Below are positions 1-4,348 of a stretch of 5,963 nt of DNA, one piece after another; positions within the stretch are counted from its first letter, which is position 1; each line of letters opens with the position of its first letter. Origin of the DNA: Opitutus sp. GAS368 (GTDB lineage Bacteria; Verrucomicrobiota; Verrucomicrobiia; Opitutales; Opitutaceae); assembly GCA_945861235.1 (NCBI GenBank), contig CAMATV010000214.1, positions 1 through 5,963 of the forward strand. The letters run 5' to 3'. The notes below the pieces were generated by a model that was not told the origin of the DNA, did no database searches, and worked only from the letters and a program-made list of their open reading frames with translations. The position numbers and the translations under genes were made by a program.

Positions 1-462
1 AAGATCATGGCCGACGCCGCCGCCTTCGCCCAAGAACGCGGCATCAAGCTCGTCATGAAACCCCACGGCGGCGGCAGCGGCTCCTCCGCGGAAATCGTCG
101 CCGCGATCAAACAGGTCGGCCACGCCAACTTCAAAATCTGGTATGACGCCGGCAACATTATCTATTACACGGGCAAAGATCCTGTCGCCGAACTCGAGCC
201 GATCCTCCCGCACGTCACCGGGTTTTGCGCCAAAGACTGCTCGGTTGATCGGGGAGCCGACGGCAAAACGAAACCCGACGTGATGATCCAATTCGGCACG
301 GGCAAAGTGGATTTCGCCGCCGTCTTCAAAAAACTAAAATCCGGCGGCTTCAACGGCCCCATTATGGTCGAAGGCTGCAAGATCGGCGCGACCGCCGCCG
401 AAACCACTACCAACGCCCGCGCCAACCGCGCGTTCCTCGAAAAAGTCCTCGCGACGGTCTGA
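1..462 (+). CDS. Sugar phosphate isomerase/epimerase (TIM barrel), 5'-truncated
   Basis: The reading frame is open from base 1 (first codons K-I-M) to a TGA at 460-462, so the window cuts into the gene; the ATG at 7 is an internal methionine. About 153 residues are visible, roughly the C-terminal half of a family usually near 270-320 residues. Visible motifs in order are V-M-K-P-H-G-G-G, I-W-Y-D-A-G-N-I, a C-A-K-D-C strand end, F-G-T-G-K-V-D-F, and G-G-F-N-G-P-I-M-V-E-G. This spacing matches the xylose-isomerase-like / AP-endonuclease-2 TIM-barrel superfamily, where the His, Asp and late Glu help bind a divalent metal that interconverts ketoses or epimers. The K-P-H-G-G and Y-D-A-G-N-I forms resemble the version common in Planctomycetes and Verrucomicrobia. 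The substrate cannot be told. No signal sequence can be judged because the N-terminus is missing. It converges on the mutarotase-like gene 90 bp downstream. Confidence 0.85.
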   Translation, partial: KIMADAAAFAQERGIKLVMKPHGGGSGSSAEIVAAIKQVGHANFKIWYDAGNIIYYTGKDPVAELEPILPHVTGFCAKDCSVDRGADGKTKPDVMIQFGTGKVDFAAVFKKLKSGGFNGPIMVEGCKIGATAAETTTNARANRAFLEKVLATV

Positions 463-467
463 TCCCG

Positions 468-493
468 CTTCCGAGGCGGGACTTCCGAGGCGG
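468..493. repeat. Two tandem copies of a 12-bp motif at 14-bp period
   Basis: The motif CTTCCGAGGCGG occurs at 468-479 and again at 482-493, separated by GA, directly after the stop codon of the isomerase gene. The first copy also contributes to a small hairpin: TCCCGC at 463-468 is the exact reverse complement of GCGGGA at 476-481, with a 7-nt loop. No T-run follows on the plus strand, so a classical plus-strand terminator is not shown. Confidence 0.6.
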
Positions 494-550
494 AGCGCGT
501 TGAACCATCGGGCTGCTGGCCGCATGCTCGGCCACCCGCCGGGCCTCCGC
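490..550. terminator. Nested GC-rich inverted repeats between convergent genes
   Basis: GCGGAG at 490-495 is the reverse complement of CTCCGC at 545-550. Inside it sits a tighter hairpin, TGGCCG (517-522) with CGGCCA (529-534) and a 6-nt loop. The structure lies between the stop at 460-462 on the plus strand and the stop at 553-555 on the minus strand, where a bidirectional transcription stop would be expected. There is no T-run on either side, so this is a candidate by position and structure only. It could equally be a dispersed REP-like intergenic element. Confidence 0.3.
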
Positions 551-552
551 GT

Positions 553-1710
553 TCAGCTCTCGCCGCGTAGAAACTCCACATCGAGCGCGCACGTCGCGCG
601 CTTCCCACTCTCGGCCACCAATTCCACCCCGCCCGCGCCGCCCTTCACCGCGCGAATCTCCGCGACGCGATCAAAGCCCTTCGGCACAGCGGCGACCGCC
701 ATGATGTAATTCACCGTCGTCGGTTTCTTCGGATTCAACCGCACCGTCGTCGGCAGTCCCGCAGCGCTCAGCGCGTTCGGCTTCACCGACTCCGCGAGTC
801 CGAGGTGGAAACAACCCGTCACTTCCTCGATCCCCATTACCGCCGAATGCCGGCCGTTCCACGGCGCGTAGTGCCTGCCGCTATTCGACATCCACAGAAT
901 CGTGTGGCGCAACACCCGCGGATCACGCAGCGCAAACCACACGGTGCCCTCCGCGGCCAGCACCACCGCCGACCACGCAAACGGCAACGTCGCGTCTGCC
1001 GTCATCATCACGAGATCATCGTAACCCTTGCGCGCCGGATAGCTGCTCAGATCGGTCACGCCCCCCGTCGCCAGCGCCACCTTTTCGAGCGAGCGAAACA
1101 TCGCGCCCGGCTTCAACGCCGAGTACCCGAAATTCTCCGGCTGTTCGAAACGCATCGGCAACACTTGCCCGCGCACAAACCGACTCGTGCTCACCGCCCC
1201 GCTCCCCGGCACCTCGGGAAATTTCAACATCGCATGGTGCCCCAGACTCATCGGTCCGCTCATGCCCGATAACACGTGCCGCGAGTAAACCGCCGTGTGC
1301 CCCGCGACCAGTGAGAGAAATTTATCCACCCGCCCCTTGCGCACCGTCGTCGCCAAACTCGCGTGCAGCGTCACCCGCGACTCAAATTTCTCGAACGCAT
1401 CCAACGACCAGTTAGCATTCGCCGTCTCCCCATGCGGCGGATGCCGCTCACCGCGCCACGGCGTACCGTTGCCGCCAAACGGCGCGCAGAAAAAATCTCC
1501 GCGCAGCGCGTGCAACAACGGCGGCAAGCCCGGCCCGAGTGTCTCCTCGGCCCACGGCGCCACGGAGTAAGGCGACACCGTTTTCCCCTCCAACCGAAAC
1601 ACCACCGGCGCAAGGTGCCCGCCGACCTGCGTGAGATGGGCGGAGACGTGACTCGACTCAAACAACCAAGACGGCTGGCCCAGGACCGTGCGTAACAAAG
1701 GAGCGCTCAT
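553..1710 (-). CDS. Uncharacterised galactose-mutarotase-fold protein
   Basis: 385 residues if started at the ATG at 1710, ending in TGA. I chose this start because M-S-A-P-L-L leads straight into the conserved-looking core. A GTG at 1755 would add 15 residues, has an AGGA 9 nt upstream, and would lie only 11 bp from the pectate lyase stop, so it remains a real alternative. Motifs resemble aldose 1-epimerase / DUF4432-like proteins with a galactose-mutarotase beta-sandwich: G-G-H-L-A-P-V (30-36), R-G-D-F-F-C-A-P-F-G-G-N (70-81), H-P-P-H-G-E-T-A-N (90-98), G-H-H-A-M-L-K-F-P (157-165) and N-G-R-H-S-A-V-M-G-I-E-E (285-296). No signal peptide or membrane segment is seen, so it is probably cytoplasmic. 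Its tight placement behind the lyase suggests co-transcription and a role on the resulting sugars, perhaps as an epimerase or sugar-binding protein. The fold assignment is from motif resemblance; the function is unknown. Confidence 0.75.
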   Translation of the reverse strand: MSAPLLRTVLGQPSWLFESSHVSAHLTQVGGHLAPVVFRLEGKTVSPYSVAPWAEETLGPGLPPLLHALRGDFFCAPFGGNGTPWRGERHPPHGETANANWSLDAFEKFESRVTLHASLATTVRKGRVDKFLSLVAGHTAVYSRHVLSGMSGPMSLGHHAMLKFPEVPGSGAVSTSRFVRGQVLPMRFEQPENFGYSALKPGAMFRSLEKVALATGGVTDLSSYPARKGYDDLVMMTADATLPFAWSAVVLAAEGTVWFALRDPRVLRHTILWMSNSGRHYAPWNGRHSAVMGIEEVTGCFHLGLAESVKPNALSAAGLPTTVRLNPKKPTTVNYIMAVAAVPKGFDRVAEIRAVKGGAGGVELVAESGKRATCALDVEFLRGES

Positions 1711-1766
1711 GATTCCGCGAGCAAACCCCACAGCCTCACTCCGAAGCAAGCCCACAGCGCAGGGTC

Positions 1767-3254
1767 CTACTTCACGGCCTCCAAATATTCACTCAGCGTC
1801 TGGAGATTCGCGATGAATGCGCTCGTGGTGATTTGCGGCGCCGGGCTGCGACGGCTGGCCGACGCGAGCCAGCGGCCTTGCGGGTCGCACGCGGCAATCG
1901 CCTCGCGCACGCGCGGCTCGAGGGCTTTCGCGCGCGCGGCTTTGCCCTTCGCAGATGTGGCGGCGTCCTCGGCGGCTTTGCGCTGCGCGAGGATCGCCGT
2001 GCGGCCAATGGACTTGACCTCGTCATAGTAGGCGAAAATTCCCGGCATCCCATAGGGGCTCTTCCACGAGTAGCCGGTCTGCCGCTCGGGCGTGAGCTCC
2101 TCGACGGTGTAGTGAACTTTCCCGTCGCGGTCGCCGTAGATGGGTTTGTTGGTGCCGATCTCATACAGGCGCGCCCAGATGCCCGGCGCGATTTCGGAGC
2201 GCTTGAACCACGCGATGGCGCGCGGCAGCGGCTCCAGATATTTCGCGTCGCCGGTCTCAAGATAAAGATCAATGAGCAGTCGCATCGCGCCGCCGCTTTC
2301 GTTGGAGCATACGCTCGGCGGCTCAAACGCGCGCGCCCAGGCGGGCTCGAGCTGCGGGTTGTATTGCTGCGCCCAGGTGGGCTGGGGCTCGGGGAGCTGG
2401 GCCAGCAGGAGAAAATTTCCGCCCTTGAGCGCAGCGGCGCGAAACTCGGGGCGGCCGAGGCGCTTCGCGGCATCGAGGAGCGTCATCACGCAGTCACGCT
2501 GCGTATTGTCGTTGAGCGTGTAGTAGCCGTTGTAGTTATGCTTCGGATATTCCCGCGGGTAGTCCTTCGGGAATCGCGCCGCCTGCACAGGATACTCGCG
2601 CGGATCCACGGGCGTGCCGGTCCAGCGCTGCGGCCAGCCGCCGTTGGGGCGCTGGGCGGCGAGGAGTTTCGTGAGGGCGTAGTCGAGCGCGGTGCGGAGG
2701 CGCACGTCGCGCGGCTCGCTCGCGCCCTTGCTGGCGTCGGCCACGGCGAGGAGAAAGCGGATGGCACTCTGGGTGTTGTCATCGTCGAAGGTCGTCGTGT
2801 TTTTCCGCTTGGCCGCGTCGTCCACGGAAATTTTCCCCGCGTCGGTGCGGCGATACCAGCCGGCACTGAGCTTCGGATCGAAGTCCACGAGGTAATCCCA
2901 TCCGCCCGACTCCAGCTGCCCCACCGCGAGCGCGTCCGCCGCCGCCTTCGCCGCATCGAGGTAGCGCGCGTCACCGGTGACTTCATACGCGCGCAAAAAC
3001 GCCATGCCCATCGACGGCGTGCCCGGCGGCTGCACCCAAATTTGCGTAGGCGTGGCGATGTTCTCGCCGGCGCGCTCCTTCAGGTCGGGCGAATAACGCC
3101 ACAAGTAGCCGCCCTCCGTGGCGATCGACCGCATGAACGTCGTGGCCTTTTCCATCGTCGCCCGCACCTCGGTTGCGAGGGGCTCCGCGGCCCGCAACGA
3201 GCCACCCACCAGCGCCACCCACAACACCAGCCAAACCGGGGTAAGTTTTTTCAT
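1767..3254 (-). CDS. Exported pectate lyase, polysaccharide lyase family 10
   Basis: 495 residues from the ATG at 3254, chosen because M-K-K plus a hydrophobic stretch and R-A-A (cleavage near residue 23) make a clean signal peptide; an upstream in-frame extension to 3338 would bury it. The enzyme should cleave polygalacturonate by beta-elimination outside the cytoplasm. Family marks in order are T-T-F-D-D-D-N-T-Q-S-A-I-R-F-L (153-167), Q-R-P-N-G-G-W-P-Q (201-209), Y-Y-T-L-N-D-N-T-Q (244-252), P-T-W-A-Q-Q-Y-N-P (292-300), P-A-W-A-R-A-F-E-P-P-S with a following E-S (304-320), Y-G-D-R-D-G (373-378) and E-R-Q-T-G-Y-S-W (390-397). These match PL10 (PelA / Pel-15E type), in which acidic residues bind calcium and an arginine acts as base; Arg391 is my candidate for that base. 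Residues from about 411 form an Ala/Lys-rich linker and a short tail of about 85 residues beyond the usual core. It heads a likely two-gene operon and faces the exported dienelactone hydrolase. Confidence 0.9.
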   Translation of the reverse strand: MKKLTPVWLVLWVALVGGSLRAAEPLATEVRATMEKATTFMRSIATEGGYLWRYSPDLKERAGENIATPTQIWVQPPGTPSMGMAFLRAYEVTGDARYLDAAKAAADALAVGQLESGGWDYLVDFDPKLSAGWYRRTDAGKISVDDAAKRKNTTTFDDDNTQSAIRFLLAVADASKGASEPRDVRLRTALDYALTKLLAAQRPNGGWPQRWTGTPVDPREYPVQAARFPKDYPREYPKHNYNGYYTLNDNTQRDCVMTLLDAAKRLGRPEFRAAALKGGNFLLLAQLPEPQPTWAQQYNPQLEPAWARAFEPPSVCSNESGGAMRLLIDLYLETGDAKYLEPLPRAIAWFKRSEIAPGIWARLYEIGTNKPIYGDRDGKVHYTVEELTPERQTGYSWKSPYGMPGIFAYYDEVKSIGRTAILAQRKAAEDAATSAKGKAARAKALEPRVREAIAACDPQGRWLASASRRSPAPQITTSAFIANLQTLSEYLEAVK

Positions 3255-3338
3255 AGAAGCGCCAGCCTTGTTTTGCATCGCCCGAAAGCAACCATTCGTC
3301 ACGCTCCTTCGTCCTCTCCCGTTCCTCCCTCCACCCAC
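3255..3338. promoter_or_regulatory. Divergent intergenic region, presumed back-to-back promoters
   Basis: These 84 bp separate the start codons of the lyase (minus) and the dienelactone hydrolase (plus), so both promoters and any shared operator should be here or just inside the genes. I see no convincing -35/-10 pair in either direction and no strong inverted repeat. On the lyase side AAGG lies about 12 nt before the ATG, a weak and distant ribosome site. On the hydrolase side the 30 bases before the ATG are almost all pyrimidine, with no Shine-Dalgarno sequence. Confidence 0.4.
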
Positions 3339-4148
3339 ATGAAACTACGCACGCTCCTCCTCGCCGCGCTCTGCGCGTTTGCCCCCGCCGCCTCCGCCCA
3401 AGACTGGGCCAAGCCCCGCCTCGAAAAAACCACCCGCCACTACGAATACGTCAAGATTACCCACCACCAACGCATCGTCACCGCCTTCGTCACCTACCCC
3501 GAGGTCAAAACTAAAGCCACCGCCGTCATCGTCATTCACGACAATCAGGGCCTCACCGACTGGGCGCGCGGCATGACCGACCAGCTCGCCGAGGCCGGCT
3601 ACATCGCCATCGCTCCCGATCTCCTCTCCGGCATGGCCCCCAACGGCGGCGGCACCGCCGAATTCGCCGGCAATCGCGACAACGTCGGCAAGGCCTTCAG
3701 CGAACTCGGCGGCGCAAAAGCCAACCAGGTCACCGCCGACCTCGAGGCGATCTACAACTACGCCGCCAAGCTCCCCGCGTGTAACGGCAAGATCGTCGTC
3801 GGCGGTTTCTGCTGGGGCGGCACCCAAACCTTCCGCTTCGCCACGAACAATCAGAACGTCAAAGCGGCCTTCGTATTCTACGGCAGCCCGCCCAACGACG
3901 AGGACCTCGCGAAAATCACCAGCCCAGTCTACGGTTTCTACGGCAGCAACGACGCTCGCATCAACACCACGATCCCAAAAACCATCGAGCTCATGAAAAC
4001 GGCGGGTAAACCCTTTGATCCCGTCACCTACGAAGGCGCCGGCCACGGCTTCATGAAATCCGGCGAAGATCCCGCCGGCAGCCCCGAAAACAAAAAAGCC
4101 CGGGAAGGCGCCTGGATCCGCCTCAAAGCAATCCTCGCCAAACTCTGA
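3339..4148 (+). CDS. Exported dienelactone hydrolase family protein
   Basis: 269 residues, ending in TGA at 4146-4148. The start at 3339 is set by the signal peptide M-K-L-R-T-L-L-L-A-A followed by A-A-S-A-Q (predicted cut after residue 20); the frame stays open far upstream but only as antisense to the lyase. The alpha/beta-hydrolase core shows V-I-V-I-H-D-N-Q-G-L (63-72), A-P-D-L-L-S-G (92-98), the nucleophile elbow G-G-F-C-W-G-G with Cys158, Y-G-S-N-D with Asp205, and G-A-G-H-G-F with His236. A Cys-Asp-His triad with this spacing is the hallmark of the dienelactone hydrolase family. Canonical members open a lactone in chloroaromatic breakdown inside the cell; this one is predicted to be exported, so an esterase or lactonase acting on polysaccharide or lignin-linked esters is more likely. 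Asp68 stands where the family often has Glu (H-E-N-R-G-L). A terminator-like structure follows, suggesting a single-gene unit. Confidence 0.9.
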   Translation: MKLRTLLLAALCAFAPAASAQDWAKPRLEKTTRHYEYVKITHHQRIVTAFVTYPEVKTKATAVIVIHDNQGLTDWARGMTDQLAEAGYIAIAPDLLSGMAPNGGGTAEFAGNRDNVGKAFSELGGAKANQVTADLEAIYNYAAKLPACNGKIVVGGFCWGGTQTFRFATNNQNVKAAFVFYGSPPNDEDLAKITSPVYGFYGSNDARINTTIPKTIELMKTAGKPFDPVTYEGAGHGFMKSGEDPAGSPENKKAREGAWIRLKAILAKL

Positions 4149-4155
4149 TCGCAGT

Positions 4156-4213
4156 AGGGCGGAGCACGTCGTCTCGTCGCAGCCCGGCGCAGGCGAATGA
4201 CCCGCCCTTTTTT
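4156..4213 (+). terminator. Candidate rho-independent terminator after dienelactone hydrolase
   Basis: AGGGCGG at 4156-4162 is an exact reverse complement of CCGCCCT at 4202-4208, and a run of six T (4208-4213) follows at once. The loop is long (39 nt) and GC-rich, so it may fold further; an alternative short stem GGCG (4192-4195) with CGCC (4203-4206) also leads into the T-run. It begins 7 bp after the hydrolase stop codon. Stem plus T-run in this position supports termination; the exact fold is uncertain. Confidence 0.6.
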
Positions 4214-4235
4214 ACGCCCGCGTGTCCACGATCCG

Positions 4236-4256
4236 GATTCACCGATCAGGTGAATC
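4236..4256. promoter_or_regulatory. Perfect 8-bp palindrome, candidate operator
   Basis: GATTCACC (4236-4243) and GGTGAATC (4249-4256) are exact reverse complements around a 5-nt centre GATCA. The site is 93 bp upstream of the ATG of the next gene and 23 bp past the T-run of the preceding terminator, in an otherwise gene-free stretch. The symmetry and the half-site spacing of about one helical turn fit a dimeric repressor or activator. There is no T-run after it, so a terminator role is less likely. A further TTCACC lies at 4290-4295. Confidence 0.4.
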
Positions 4257-4310
4257 TTCCAGAATTAGAAAATTAGCGAAGATGAGCGTTTCACCTCCTG
4301 ACTCTAGCCA

Positions 4311-4337
4311 TTTCATCCGTGCCTTCCGTGGTTAAAA
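4311..4337 (-). repeat. Fragment of a CACGGA-type intergenic repeat
   Basis: Read on the minus strand this stretch contains CCACGGAAG followed by GCACGGATG, two CACGGA units at a 9-bp period, preceded by TTTTAA and followed by AAA. From memory, strings of this kind (AACCACGGA...CACGGATGAA) recur between genes in Verrucomicrobia and related phyla; the window alone shows only one short copy. It ends 11 bp before the ATG at 4349, so it forms part of that gene's leader. Confidence 0.4.
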
Positions 4338-4348
4338 ATCTTTCTTCC

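Noticed and set aside
7..9. ATG near the left edge as the start of the isomerase gene
   Set aside because: The frame is already open at base 1, and the protein from here lacks the N-terminal half of its family, so the true start lies outside the window.
805..1272. A 155-codon plus-strand frame opposite the mutarotase-like gene
   Set aside because: It is His/Arg-rich with no recognisable motif, and the minus-strand frame has conserved-looking aldose-epimerase motifs.
1833..3338. A 502-codon open frame antisense to the pectate lyase, continuous with the dienelactone hydrolase frame
   Set aside because: It is Arg/Ala/Gly-rich with no family motif, and the hydrolase has a clean signal peptide starting at 3339. 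The openness follows from GC-rich codon use on the opposite strand.
3255..3338. Sigma-70 type promoters in the divergent spacer
   Set aside because: TTGCTT- and TTGCAT-like hexamers occur, but none has a partner -10 box at a proper distance.
3345..4046. A 233-codon minus-strand frame opposite the dienelactone hydrolase
   Set aside because: It is Gly/Val-rich shadow sequence; the plus-strand frame carries the recognised Cys-Asp-His motifs.
4282..4335. A 17-codon open frame in the leader of the last gene (M-S-V-S-P-P-D...), ending at TAA
   Set aside because: It has no ribosome site and overlaps the CACGGA repeat; nothing beyond an ATG supports translation.
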